64,000 nucleotides of DNA from DATBGZ01 sp963803115 (GTDB lineage Bacteria; Actinomycetota; Actinomycetes; Mycobacteriales; Micromonosporaceae): contig CAWDLN010000010.1 in the NCBI GenBank assembly GCA_963803115.1, positions 62,001 through 126,000 on the forward strand. Reading direction: 5' to 3'. The notes under the pieces are model-generated. The model worked only from the letters and a program-made list of their open reading frames with translations, ran no database searches and was not told where the DNA came from. Shown piece by piece: positions 1-11,393 of this stretch. Within the stretch, counting starts at the first letter, position 1, and each line of letters opens with the position of its first letter. The position numbers and the translations under genes were made by a program.

Positions 1-1
1 C

Positions 2-659
2 CCGTGGAAGTCGTCGGGGTGGAACGACGACCGCAACGTCACGATGCTCCTGGAGCTCATGGTGAAGCGCGGCGAGGTCGCTGTCGCCGGCCGGCGTGGC
101 CGCGAACGCCTGTGGGACTTGGCCGAGCGGGTCTACCCCGACGAGATCGTGCCGGAGGACAAGGCCGCGCACATCCGGAACGAGCGACGGTTGGGCGCGC
201 TCGGCATCGCCCGGGCGAAGGGACCAGAGTGCGCGGTGGAGCCGTCCGACACCGGCCCGGTCGGCGAACCGGCCGTCGTCGAGGGAGTCAGAGGAACCTG
301 GCGAGTCGATCCCACCCAGCTGGGTGAGCCCTTTACCGGACGCGCCGCGCTGCTGTCCCCGTTCGACCGCCTGGTCTATGACCGCAAGCGCATGCTCGAA
401 ATCTTCGAGTTCGATTACGGATTGGAGATGTACAAGCCGGTCGGCGAAGCGACGCTGGGGCTACTACGCGCTGCCGATCCTGTATGGCGACCGGCTCGTG
501 GGCAAGATCGACGCCGCGGCGGACCGGGCGGAGCGGGTGCTTCGGGTCAACGCGATCCACCAGGACGTACCGTTCACCAAGGCGATGGCCACGGCGGTGA
601 ATGGCGAGATCAGAGACCTCGCGCGTTGGCTCGGCCTCGACCTGAAGCTCCCTCGGTGA
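2..659 (+). pseudogene. YcaQ-like winged-helix DNA glycosylase, 5' partial and frameshifted
   Basis: This is the C-terminal part of a winged-helix protein of the YcaQ/AlkX (HTH_42) family, which in bacteria unhooks interstrand crosslinks and alkylated bases. The gene enters from the left edge, so its start is not visible. The frame opens with WKSSGWNDDRN and continues through RERLWDLAERVYP and SPFDRLVYDRKR, all typical of this family. At about position 440 the family motif AKRRWGYYALPILYG continues in another frame, up to the TGA at 657-659. One extra G in the CCGG around 438-441 explains the break. The gene is either broken or carries a sequencing error; both halves are otherwise well conserved. 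Family assignment is fairly sure; the exact lesion substrate is not known. Confidence 0.7.
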
Positions 660-702
660 GCCAGTCGACTCGAGTTCACGACGGGATGAGAGGCTGAGGG
701 GC

Positions 703-2709
<2,007 letters not shown>

Positions 2710-2789
2710 TCGCGCGCGAGGCAACACCCCGACCGCAACCCTGTCGTTGGCCAAGGTAGACCTACCCCTGACGCGGAAAAGGGACCCCT

Positions 2790-4967
2790 ATGGCCGGCCT
2801 CGCCGCCGCGCTCAACGCGCCTCGTTGTATCGATGCCATCGCATGGGCCCTGGCGGCGCGAGGCGCCGACGGCGCCGTGTGCCGATTAACCGGCGCGGGC
2901 GGCGGCGACCTCGAGGTCGCGATACGCGCGGCGATGCCCGCAATACCCCGCGTCATTCCGGCGGGCGCAGTGGGAGACGGCGACCCCGCGCCGATCGGCG
3001 CCTTCGTGATCGATGGAATCGCCTCTGTCACGGCACTCGATCGAGGCTATGCCGAGCGGGGCCCGGGTGGTCTCCTCGACGACAGTGCCCAGCCGTACGC
3101 GGTGATCCTCGCCGACGCCGAGCGGGATGAACTGGTGCTCGCCCGCAACGGTGCCGGGCCGGGGCTGTACTACGCCCGGCTGGACGACGGATGGGTCGTC
3201 GCCTCCGAGCCCGGCGCCCTCCTGCACGCCGGCGTGGCCGCGGAGCCCGACGTGGGCGCCGTTCGCCGTTTCATCCAGACGGGTGCATGCGACGATTCGG
3301 ACCGAACCTTCTTCGCCCGGATCCGGCGGGTGCTGCCGGGTGAAGCGGTCGTTCTTGGCACCGCGGTGGCGGGCCCGATGCGGCACCCGACGGCGTGGGC
3401 GCCGCCTGAGCGGACCACCGAGGAGGCAATATTCGAATCGAGTGACGCGAGTCGGGTCGCGGTGCTCATCACGCCGGGCCTCGGCGGCGCTGCCGTGCTC
3501 GGCGCCGCGCTGCATCAGCCAGAGGCGCTTCATCCGTTGCCGGTCTTCACGGCGCACCCCGGCGGCCTCAACGGTGCCGTTGCCCAGGCACCCGCCGTAC
3601 TGCGGCCGATCCCGGACGACACGGTCCGGCACACCGGCGTGACCGCGTGGATCGTCCCGGCCGAGCTGGACCGGTTCCTGGCCGAGATGGGTGAGCCGGT
3701 TCCGGACCTCACCATCTATCTACTGTGGACGGTGGTGCGCTCGCTCTCGGGCGGCGTGGACACGCTGGTGGACTCGACCCCTGGTCCTTTGGCTGCGCTC
3801 GACCGGATCGCCGACCGGCTGCTGGCGCACTACGGGGTTGCCGTGCGCTCTCCGCTGCGCAGTGCCTCGGCGCACGACGGCGGGGTGAGCGCCGTGCTGA
3901 AGCGCACGATGCCACCGCAACTGGCCCGGTACGCCGAGTACGACCCGGCCCGCGTGCCGACCCCAAACCAGGTCGTCGAGCTGCTGCGTGACGAGGTCGC
4001 GGCGGCGCTGGTACCGCCGCGGCCGTGGTCAGATCCGGCCGCGAGTGTCACCGCGCTGCGTCGGCTCATGGCTGGCGAGCCGGCCGACGCCGACGCCCTC
4101 CTGCGCGCCTATCTGGTGGAGCGCTGGTTCATTGGACTCAGTCCACAAGCGACGGTCGCCGAGGCCGAGCCGGCGGAGCAAGTCCAGGAGTCGCAGCGGC
4201 CAGATCGGGCGTCCGACGAGGTCGTGGTCGGCGGCGATGTGTGGCGTCGAATCCCGGTTCGCACGGCCCCGATCGGTGCCGGTGACCAACTGCTGGCCAA
4301 CACGGCCTTCTATGTGGCGAACAAGCTCACGGAGCTGGCCGCGCCCCCGGGTGTCTGGTTCGCGGTGATCTCGGGCAAGGTCGTTGCGGTGAGCCAGAAG
4401 CGGGTGAGCCCGGTCGTCAGCGTGCAGCCGCGACGCATAGCGCGCTGGCTCGCTCGGCTGGCCCGGCGGCGCTGGCCGTACCTGGGTAAGCCATGGACGA
4501 TGCAGGTGGCAATCGATCACAGTGGACTAGGGCGGATTCTCGCGTCCGTCCTGTTAGGACGATCGCTACCCGCCACCGCCGGTGTCTACGCACCCCGGCC
4601 GGGCGCGGTGCCACCGGCCGACGCCGCCGTGGTCCGCCCGCCATTCCAGCCTGACGAGGTGGCCGCGAGCCTGCTGGCCGCCGTACGGCTGGCACTGCCC
4701 GACCAGCTAGGTCAGACCCTGGCCGGCGTGGCGGTGGTCTCGGCCGACAACCTGGGCTGCCGTGTGCTCGGCTTCGCCAATGGGCCGTACGCGAACTCCA
4801 CGCCGCGGCCGCGCGCCCTGCTGTCGTTGGTACTGGCCGACAATCCAGCCGGTCAGAGCGGGGAACGCACACCGATCGTGGTGGTCGCTCAGGACACCGC
4901 CGCCGCGGCGCCACCTGAACCGGTCGCGGTGCCGGACGCCGATCGGTTGCCTAGCCCGGCTCGCTGA
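2790..4967 (+). CDS. Degenerate asparagine-synthetase-like domain fused to a CofE-like (F420-0:glutamate ligase-like) domain
   Basis: A 725-residue protein of two parts. Residues 1-200 resemble the glutamine amidotransferase half of AsnB (LARNGAGPGLYYARLDDGW, VVASEPGALLHAG, IRRVLPGEAVVL). The family's catalytic Cys2 is absent (the protein begins MAGLAAAL), and the synthetase PP-loop SGGLDSS appears only as a degenerate TPGLGGAAV, so neither half-reaction looks possible. From about residue 480 the sequence WRRIPVRTAPIGAGDQLLAN and VWFAVISGKVVAVSQKRV resembles the F420-0:gamma-glutamyl ligase (CofE) fold, with metal-site conservation uncertain. The 3' end overlaps purE by 17 bp on the opposite strand. 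Substrate unknown; an amide- or peptide-bond-forming ligase role is only an inference from the CofE-like half. True FbiB lies elsewhere in the window. Confidence 0.6.
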   Translation: MAGLAAALNAPRCIDAIAWALAARGADGAVCRLTGAGGGDLEVAIRAAMPAIPRVIPAGAVGDGDPAPIGAFVIDGIASVTALDRGYAERGPGGLLDDSAQPYAVILADAERDELVLARNGAGPGLYYARLDDGWVVASEPGALLHAGVAAEPDVGAVRRFIQTGACDDSDRTFFARIRRVLPGEAVVLGTAVAGPMRHPTAWAPPERTTEEAIFESSDASRVAVLITPGLGGAAVLGAALHQPEALHPLPVFTAHPGGLNGAVAQAPAVLRPIPDDTVRHTGVTAWIVPAELDRFLAEMGEPVPDLTIYLLWTVVRSLSGGVDTLVDSTPGPLAALDRIADRLLAHYGVAVRSPLRSASAHDGGVSAVLKRTMPPQLARYAEYDPARVPTPNQVVELLRDEVAAALVPPRPWSDPAASVTALRRLMAGEPADADALLRAYLVERWFIGLSPQATVAEAEPAEQVQESQRPDRASDEVVVGGDVWRRIPVRTAPIGAGDQLLANTAFYVANKLTELAAPPGVWFAVISGKVVAVSQKRVSPVVSVQPRRIARWLARLARRRWPYLGKPWTMQVAIDHSGLGRILASVLLGRSLPATAGVYAPRPGAVPPADAAVVRPPFQPDEVAASLLAAVRLALPDQLGQTLAGVAVVSADNLGCRVLGFANGPYANSTPRPRALLSLVLADNPAGQSGERTPIVVVAQDTAAAAPPEPVAVPDADRLPSPAR

Positions 4968-5472
4968 CGGGCGCCTGGTTCAGCTCAGCGCGAAGCGCGG
5001 CGTCCTTTTCCTCCACGAGTGCGCGAAGGTCGTTGTGGAACGCGGTCAACTTCTGCGTCAGGTCGGGGTCGGCCGTGGCGAGGATCCGGACCGCGAGCAG
5101 CCCGGCGTTGCGCGCGCCGCCGACCGAGACCGTCGCCACCGGAATTCCAGCCGGCATCTGAACGATCGACAGGAGCGAATCCAATCCGTCAAGGTGGCGC
5201 AGCGGCACCGGCACCCCGATCACCGGCAGCGTCGTGACACTGGCAACCATGCCGGGCAGGTGGGCGGCTCCGCCCGCCCCGGCGATGATGGCGCGCAGCC
5301 CACGCCCCAACGCATCCCGGCCGTAGCGCAGCATGCCTTCGGGCGTGCGGTGGGCGGAGATGACTCGCACCTCGTACGCCACCCCGAACTCGTCCAACGC
5401 CTGCGCCGCGGCCTGCATCGTGGGCCAGTCCGAGTCGCTGCCCATGATGACGCCGACCGTTGGTTCAGTCAC
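4951..5472 (-). CDS. purE: N5-carboxyaminoimidazole ribonucleotide mutase
   Basis: PurE class I converts N5-CAIR, made by PurK, to CAIR in purine synthesis. At 173 residues the length is normal. The signature GVIMGSDSDWPTM lies at the N-terminus, followed by SAHRTPE and GAGGAAHLPGM, which form the active site. The GTG start lies inside the end of purK: the 8 bp GTGACTGA holds both the purE start and the purK stop, implying translational coupling in a purK-purE operon. The 3' end overlaps the convergent upstream gene by 17 bp. Confidence 0.97.
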   Translation of the reverse strand: MTEPTVGVIMGSDSDWPTMQAAAQALDEFGVAYEVRVISAHRTPEGMLRYGRDALGRGLRAIIAGAGGAAHLPGMVASVTTLPVIGVPVPLRHLDGLDSLLSIVQMPAGIPVATVSVGGARNAGLLAVRILATADPDLTQKLTAFHNDLRALVEEKDAALRAELNQAPVSEPG

Positions 5473-6619
5473 CCTCGCCCTCCCTGAGCCACCGGGCCGC
5501 CTTCTGGGCTCTCACCCGTACCTCGGTCATCTGCTCGCCCAGCACCGTGACGTGGCCGATCTTTCGGCCCGGCCGGACCTGTTTGCCGTACAGGTGCACC
5601 CGGGCACCGGGATCCGCGGCGAAGAGATGGTGCAGCCGTTCATCAATGCCCATGCCGCCCACTTGTCCACCTAGGACATTGGCCGTCACGACCGCCGGCG
5701 CCGTCAGCGTGGTCTCGCCGAGGGGGTAGTCCAGAACCGCGCGAAGGTGCTGCTCGAACTGGGATGTGCGGGCGCCCTCGATGGTCCAGTGCCCGGAGTT
5801 GTGCGGCCGCATGGCGAGCTCGTTGACGAGCAGCTCGCCATCCGTGCGCTCGAACAGCTCCACGGCGAGGAGCCCCACGACACCAATCTCGGTCGCGATG
5901 CGGATCGCGAGCTCCGCGGCCTCGATGGCTCGTTCCTCGATCAGGTTCGGCGCCGGAGCGAGCACCTCGACACAGATGCCGTCCCGCTGGACGGTCTCGA
6001 CCACTGGGTAGGCGGCCGCCTGCCCCCAGGGGGACCGCGCGACGACCGCCGCGAGCTCGCGCCGCAAAGGCACCCGCTCCTCGATGATCAGTTCGATACC
6101 GCCATCGAGCAGTGGCTGGGCCTGGTCGGCCTCGTCGAGCTCCCAAACGCCTCGGCCGTCGTAGCCGCCGGTGATCGCCTTCGCGACGAGTCCGCCGGGA
6201 TGTCTGGTGAGGAATTCCTCGATGTCGGCGAGGTCGGCGACCGGCCGCCACGCCGGGATGGGAACGCCCAGAGCGCCCAGCCGTTCCCGCATCAGCCGCT
6301 TGTTCTGCGCGTGGCGAAGCGCGTCCGCGCCCGGATGGACGACGAAGCCCTGCGCCGCCAGTGCCCGAATGTGCTCACCCGGAACGTGCTCGTGGTCGAA
6401 GGTGACGACGTCGCAACCCTTGGCGAAGCCCAGGAGCGCGTCGAGGTCGGAGTGGTTGCCGATGACCGTATCCGCGGCGACGAGGGCCGCGCCGTCGTCG
6501 GGGGCCGCCGCCAACACACGCAGGGACTGGCCGAGCGCGATCGCGGCCTGGTGGGTCATCCGGGCGAGCTGGCCACCACCCACCATGCCAACGGTGGGCA
6601 GACCGGTACGGGAATCCAT
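5465..6619 (-). CDS. purK: N5-carboxyaminoimidazole ribonucleotide synthase
   Basis: The ATP-grasp enzyme makes N5-CAIR from AIR, bicarbonate and ATP. The protein is 384 residues, normal for the family. It opens with TVGMVGGGQLARM (nucleotide/AIR-binding loop), followed by FDHEHVP, KAITGGYDGRGVW (ATP-binding) and NELAMRPHNSGHWTIEGA near the C-terminus. The frame is open much further upstream to about 7414, but that stretch is antisense to the membrane protein; the ATG at 6619 gives the proper N-terminus. Its stop overlaps the purE start by 8 bp. Confidence 0.96.
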   Translation of the reverse strand: MDSRTGLPTVGMVGGGQLARMTHQAAIALGQSLRVLAAAPDDGAALVAADTVIGNHSDLDALLGFAKGCDVVTFDHEHVPGEHIRALAAQGFVVHPGADALRHAQNKRLMRERLGALGVPIPAWRPVADLADIEEFLTRHPGGLVAKAITGGYDGRGVWELDEADQAQPLLDGGIELIIEERVPLRRELAAVVARSPWGQAAAYPVVETVQRDGICVEVLAPAPNLIEERAIEAAELAIRIATEIGVVGLLAVELFERTDGELLVNELAMRPHNSGHWTIEGARTSQFEQHLRAVLDYPLGETTLTAPAVVTANVLGGQVGGMGIDERLHHLFAADPGARVHLYGKQVRPGRKIGHVTVLGEQMTEVRVRAQKAARWLREGEGD

Positions 6620-6657
6620 CGCCGTCAGCTTAGGGAACCGGTGCGGCCGACCTGAGG

Positions 6658-9600
6658 TCAGGACAGCCTGCGCGCGCCGCGCAGCCGTCGCTCGGCCAGG
6701 GCGCCGAAGACGATCAGGACCACGCCAGCCAACCCGACCAGCAAGGCACCGAAGATCTTCTCGTCCAGAAGAAGGTAGATCATCTCTGTGATGGCTACCA
6801 CGACCGCGACCGTCGCGCCGGTCACGACGGGCGCCTGGCGGCCACGCCACGACCCGATGATCACGGCACCGACCGCGACGAGGAACACGCTCACCCAACG
6901 CCAGGGCGGGTTCGCCCCAACGAGAATGAGCGCGACGCTCGGCAGGAAGCCACCGGCGAGGGCGGGACCGTAGGCGACCCACGAAGAGAGTTCGCGCCGC
7001 CGACGGAGCTCCAGGGCGCCAGTGAGCAGCGCTACTGCCGCGAACGGGAGCGTGTACGCCTCGGTCAGCCCCACCTGCACGTCGTAGAGCAACACCCAGC
7101 AGGCGCCGAGTTCGGTCGCGAGTGCGGCGCGCACCAGCCAATGCCGGCGCCGGGCCGGGCGGTCCCGGCGTAATGCCGCCGCGCCGAGCAACAGGCCGCA
7201 GATGGTCAGGACGGCCGCGGTGTAACGGGCCGAGCCGAGGGCGAGCAGGAGCGCGAACGCGGCACCGAGCATGGAACAGAGCTCCACGATCGCCGCGTCC
7301 GGACGGCGATTCGGCGATCGGGCGAGTGTCCATGCGAGGCCGACGAGCAGGGCGCAGAGCGCGAGTATGGCGAACGCCGCCGGGCGCAGTTCGCGACCGT
7401 TGGCCGCGAGCCACGTCGGCGGGAGCGCGAAGCCGGCCGCCGAGAAGACGATCCAGGCCACCATGCGAACGGCCGGATCCCGGCCGAGCAGAGCCGCCAC
7501 GAGTGCGCCGCCGGCGACGACAGCCAAAGCGGCCAGGGTCGCGCCGCGGGTGGCGAGGCTACCGGCAAGTCCGGCTCCTCCGGTCAAGGCGCAGACGACC
7601 CCCGCCGTACCGCGCAGCAGTGTGGCGGCCGACGGCAGCGTCGGTGGTGACAGCGCAGCGCCCAGACCGGTTGCCAGTGCGACCGCGAGCACCACCCACG
7701 GCACCACCTCACGGGACGCGCCGATCGCGCTCGGAAGTACCAACGACGCCGCGGCGATCGGCGGCAGGATCGCAGCCAGAACATAGCGCCGACCTCCGAC
7801 GGCCAACGCGATACCCGCGCAGACGCCCGACAGGAGCACCAGGGTGATCATCGCGGTCGTGGCTCCACGTGGCTCTGGCGTCACGGCGTACCCCGCCCAA
7901 ACCTGGCGCAGCGTGCGGTACGGCCCGATCAACGCGGTGAGCCAGGCCGGCGTCGTGACGACTGCCGCCAGGAGCGCCGGCGGCACGGCCGTCGTCACCA
8001 CGGCCGCCGTCACCACGCGGGCATCCGATGGGGTCGACCGCGACAGGGCGGACGCGGCGGTCGCAACCAGGGCAGCGGCGGCCGCCCAGATCGCCGCATC
8101 GGCGGGATCCGGCACGGCCGCGGCGCCGGCCACGATCAGCGCCGCGATGCCGACGCCAAACGCTGGGTAGGCACCCCACCGCACCCCCGCGACCCGAAGC
8201 AGGGCCACGATCCCGACGCCGAGCGTCGCCACGGCCAAGGCCGACGTGAGGACGCCGGTACGGCTCGCGCCGCCGGCCACGGACAACGTTGCGGCAGCAC
8301 CGGGCGCGGCGGCGAGTGCGGCCGCGGTGGCGACTCCGGCGACCGAGTCGGGCGCATTCCGGCGCAGCCGCGCCGTCGCCGCGACCAGCACACCCGCCGC
8401 GATGATTCCACTGAGGACAATGCCCGTCGAGGCGGACGTCGCGCCGGCCGCGGCTGTCGCGTAGAGGCCGAGCACGAAGGCGAGGCCGAGCCGCCGCTGG
8501 TGTGTCCCGGGCGGGTCGTTGGGTCCAATGAGGGCGGCACCGACGCCCGCGACGAAGGCCAGACCACCCGCGATCACGGGCGGCGTCCACCAGGCGCTGG
8601 CCGCGACCGCTGGTGTGGAAAGCGCCGCCAGGCACAGCGTGACGAAGCCGATGTCGCCTCCGGTCGGGCGCGGCAACAGCGCCACGGCGGCCACCGCGGC
8701 CAGCAGCAAGCTCACCGGCACCTGCCAGCCATACGGGGCGAAGCTGCTCACCCGAGCCGACCAGCCCGCGAGGTCGGCCGACCAGTACGGCGTACTCGCT
8801 CCCAAGGCCCTCGCGGCCTCGATCACGGCGATGCCCGCGGTCACAACGGCGATGCCGCCGCCGACCGCGACGGCACCGATTCGGGGGCCGACCCGTAGGC
8901 TCCGCGGCAGGAGAAGTACTCCGAGCGAGACCACCAGCACCATGGCTGTGGTCGTGACTAACCCGATGCCGGGTACACCCACCGCACCGAGCCTGGCCAT
9001 CGCCAGTATCAGCCCCGCTGTCGCCAGGGCGGCTCCGGCACTGCGCGTGTCCACAGGCGACACTCGTCGTCGCTTCGCGTCACCCGCGAGCCCTTCATCG
9101 ACCACCCTCGCGACCTCAAACGCGCGGGCGGCGACCGACACGGTCGCGGCGGTGAAGAGCACTACTGCGAGGCCGACATCGGCCGGCGCGGCGCCCTCGG
9201 CCCGCAGCGCGAGCAGCACCGCCCCCGCCGCTGCGGCAAGGGCGCCGCCGGCCCCCCCGGTCCGCGGAGACTGGGCGGCCACCTGAGCCAGCGCTGCGCC
9301 GAACACGCCGATCGCGACCGAGAACACGGTGAGCGGTACGACCACCGAGCCCGGCGCCCCGGCGAGCCAGGCACCGGTGCCGACCGCGATCGGCAGCGTG
9401 AACGCGGCGGAGCCGGTGGCCGAGTCGCCGACCCGGTCGGCGTAGGGCCCGAATCGGTCCGGCCAGCCGGCCGCGATGATCGCGGCAGCCGCCGAGACCA
9501 AAGCGAGCAGAGTGCAGACAACCGTGGTGAGCCCCGGACGGGCCAGGCTGGTCGCGATCGCGAAGAGCCCGAGCAATCCGGCCGACCCGGACCGGATCAG

Positions 9601-11325
9601 CGCCGACTGGCCGGTTCCTGACGCCAGGGAAGTGGCAGTGGCTACAGTGGACACTGCCCAGGCGAGCATCGGGACGGCCCACCAGGACAGTGCTCCGGTG
9701 GCGGGCAGGGCGAACGTGACGACCGCGGTGCCGGCGATGACGGCGTCCAGCCGCGACGTGGCCGGCACCGCGGCCACCGCGAGGATTGCCAGCAGCACCG
9801 CCGCGGCCGGGTACTGCCAGTTGGCGGTGTGCACCCGATCGGCGAAGCTGGCCAGGTCGGCCGACCAGACCGCCGGCGTGATCGAAGCTCGGATCGTCGC
9901 GACGATCGTCTTCGCCACGCTGGCCAGCACTACGGCGGCGGTCAGCAACGCACCGAGCAGGCTGCCCAGCCGAGGTCCGATCCGCGACGACTCCGGCAGC
10001 AGGCCCGACGCGAGCGCGATCGCGGCGCATACCGCGGCCGTGAGCACGAGCGTGTAATCGGGCAGCGCCAAGGCGTTCACGCGGCTGACCGATGCGATGA
10101 TCGCGAGTGCCGCCGCGCCACCGGCGAGGTGGGCGAGTTCGGACCGGCCGGACATCCGTGCGCCGACCAAACCCACCGCTGCGACGAGCAGCAGTACGAG
10201 TGCGGAACGGACGGCCTCGTCCACGGTAGACGCAGTCGCGAGGCCGTAAACCACCAGCCCGACCGCGATCGCGAGAGTCGCTCCAAAGAGGACCCAGGCC
10301 AGCTCACGCAGGCGTCGTGGCCACGCCTGGCCGCCCGGTCCGGGGGCGGCGCCCGGCAGCCGTACCCGGGCGATCGCTCGGCCGATGTCGCGGCTGAGCA
10401 GCTCGACGGAGGCGAGGTTGAGCGCGGCGACGACGGCGAACACGGCCCCGAAGCCGTTGCGGTCGAGTCGTAGGTGGGCGGCGACCAGCGGGAGGAACGG
10501 CTGGACGGCGAGAAGCGCCGCAAACTGTGGCGCTCGCAAATGACTGGCGAGGCGGTAGGCGGCAGCGATCGCGGCCACGAGTCCAAAGAGGACAGCCGAG
10601 AAGAGATTGAACGGGACCGAGCCCAGGCCCGCGAAGCCGGAGAAGTAGGCCGCGTACCCGTCGAGGAGGACTGCAAGGAGGCCGAACCCCGCGATGGTCT
10701 CCGCGGTTGCGGTCAGCGTACGGCGCGTCAGCAGCAGGGGTACCGACAGCGCGATCAGGGTCGCCGCGCCGAGGACGAGGGCCCGTCCGCCCTTGGCGGT
10801 GCTTGTATAGAACAGCAGGGTGACCACAATCGCGGCGATGCCGAGAAGGACGCCGCCGAGCGTCAGCAGTGTGTTCTGAGCCGACCGTGGCGACGTCTCG
10901 GGAACATCCTGACTGGTCGGTTCGGCGGGTGGTCGCTGTCGGGGCGGTCTCGTGCTCCCGTCGTCGACTGCCGCGGGTTCGGCGATTGTTAAGGAGGGTC
11001 CCCTTCTTATCGTTTCCTGTATAGGAAGGGGACCCTCCTTAACACGCGTCGGTGCCTTCGCGCTCGCCTCGAGGGTCAGCCGCCGTACCAGTGCGGCCCG
11101 GAGGCTGTCGGCCTCCGCCTGGAGGCGGGCGCGCTCGGCCAGCAGCTCGGACTGGTTCTCGTCGGTCGGGTGACGCAAGTCCCGGTCCAGCCCAGCCAGC
11201 CGCTGGTTCAGCTTGGCGAGCGCGGCCGCGTCCGGGTCGTGTGGCCGGCCGCAGCTGCGGCACCCGGTGGTCTCGTCGGCCACGCCCCCGCACGCCGGGC
11301 ATGGGTAGGTATCCACGCCTGACAC
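6658..11325 (-). CDS. Giant polytopic membrane protein, SCO7613-like, with N-terminal zinc ribbon
   Basis: A 1555-residue integral membrane protein. The N-terminus has two CxxC pairs (CPACGG and CRSCGRPHD) forming a zinc ribbon. It is followed by a charged helical segment (about residues 35-85, LAERARLQAEADSLRAALVRR) and a low-complexity linker. From about residue 150 to the end there are dozens of Ala/Val/Leu-rich membrane segments with repeated internal architecture. This matches the large actinobacterial family annotated as SCO7613 C-terminal-domain membrane proteins, of unknown function. The linker holds a palindromic element (separate entry) translated in frame. The start is GTG at 11325; GTG at 11316 is an alternative. 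It diverges from the DinB-like gene. The family link is from memory; transport or lipid handling would be speculation. Confidence 0.75.
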   Translation of the reverse strand: MSGVDTYPCPACGGVADETTGCRSCGRPHDPDAAALAKLNQRLAGLDRDLRHPTDENQSELLAERARLQAEADSLRAALVRRLTLEASAKAPTRVKEGPLPIQETIRRGPSLTIAEPAAVDDGSTRPPRQRPPAEPTSQDVPETSPRSAQNTLLTLGGVLLGIAAIVVTLLFYTSTAKGGRALVLGAATLIALSVPLLLTRRTLTATAETIAGFGLLAVLLDGYAAYFSGFAGLGSVPFNLFSAVLFGLVAAIAAAYRLASHLRAPQFAALLAVQPFLPLVAAHLRLDRNGFGAVFAVVAALNLASVELLSRDIGRAIARVRLPGAAPGPGGQAWPRRLRELAWVLFGATLAIAVGLVVYGLATASTVDEAVRSALVLLLVAAVGLVGARMSGRSELAHLAGGAAALAIIASVSRVNALALPDYTLVLTAAVCAAIALASGLLPESSRIGPRLGSLLGALLTAAVVLASVAKTIVATIRASITPAVWSADLASFADRVHTANWQYPAAAVLLAILAVAAVPATSRLDAVIAGTAVVTFALPATGALSWWAVPMLAWAVSTVATATSLASGTGQSALIRSGSAGLLGLFAIATSLARPGLTTVVCTLLALVSAAAAIIAAGWPDRFGPYADRVGDSATGSAAFTLPIAVGTGAWLAGAPGSVVVPLTVFSVAIGVFGAALAQVAAQSPRTGGAGGALAAAAGAVLLALRAEGAAPADVGLAVVLFTAATVSVAARAFEVARVVDEGLAGDAKRRRVSPVDTRSAGAALATAGLILAMARLGAVGVPGIGLVTTTAMVLVVSLGVLLLPRSLRVGPRIGAVAVGGGIAVVTAGIAVIEAARALGASTPYWSADLAGWSARVSSFAPYGWQVPVSLLLAAVAAVALLPRPTGGDIGFVTLCLAALSTPAVAASAWWTPPVIAGGLAFVAGVGAALIGPNDPPGTHQRRLGLAFVLGLYATAAAGATSASTGIVLSGIIAAGVLVAATARLRRNAPDSVAGVATAAALAAAPGAAATLSVAGGASRTGVLTSALAVATLGVGIVALLRVAGVRWGAYPAFGVGIAALIVAGAAAVPDPADAAIWAAAAALVATAASALSRSTPSDARVVTAAVVTTAVPPALLAAVVTTPAWLTALIGPYRTLRQVWAGYAVTPEPRGATTAMITLVLLSGVCAGIALAVGGRRYVLAAILPPIAAASLVLPSAIGASREVVPWVVLAVALATGLGAALSPPTLPSAATLLRGTAGVVCALTGGAGLAGSLATRGATLAALAVVAGGALVAALLGRDPAVRMVAWIVFSAAGFALPPTWLAANGRELRPAAFAILALCALLVGLAWTLARSPNRRPDAAIVELCSMLGAAFALLLALGSARYTAAVLTICGLLLGAAALRRDRPARRRHWLVRAALATELGACWVLLYDVQVGLTEAYTLPFAAVALLTGALELRRRRELSSWVAYGPALAGGFLPSVALILVGANPPWRWVSVFLVAVGAVIIGSWRGRQAPVVTGATVAVVVAITEMIYLLLDEKIFGALLVGLAGVVLIVFGALAERRLRGARRLS
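10988..11043. repeat. 56-bp palindromic element inside a coding sequence
   Basis: Two perfect 19-bp inverted arms (left arm 10988-11006, beginning GTTAAGGAGGGTCCCC; right arm 11025-11043) flank an 18-nt loop whose ends partly continue the pairing. The element lies within the linker of the giant membrane protein and is read through in frame, adding roughly 19 residues (KEGPLPIQETIRRGPSLT). Its composition (runs of AAGG/CCTT) contrasts with the surrounding GC-rich code. It looks like a dispersed palindromic repeat (REP or MITE-like) that has invaded a gene. I recall similar GGGTCCCC palindromes from Micromonosporaceae genomes but cannot check that here. Confidence 0.85.
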
Positions 11326-11393
11326 TGTGCCTTATGGACGGTCCCGACGCCACGGTCCATGATCGATCCTGGATCGACTATTGGAGGCAACCC

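Noticed and set aside
5465..7414. purK extended upstream to 649 residues
   Set aside because: The extra 265 residues are antisense to the giant membrane protein and have no similarity; the ATG at 6619 gives the normal PurK start.
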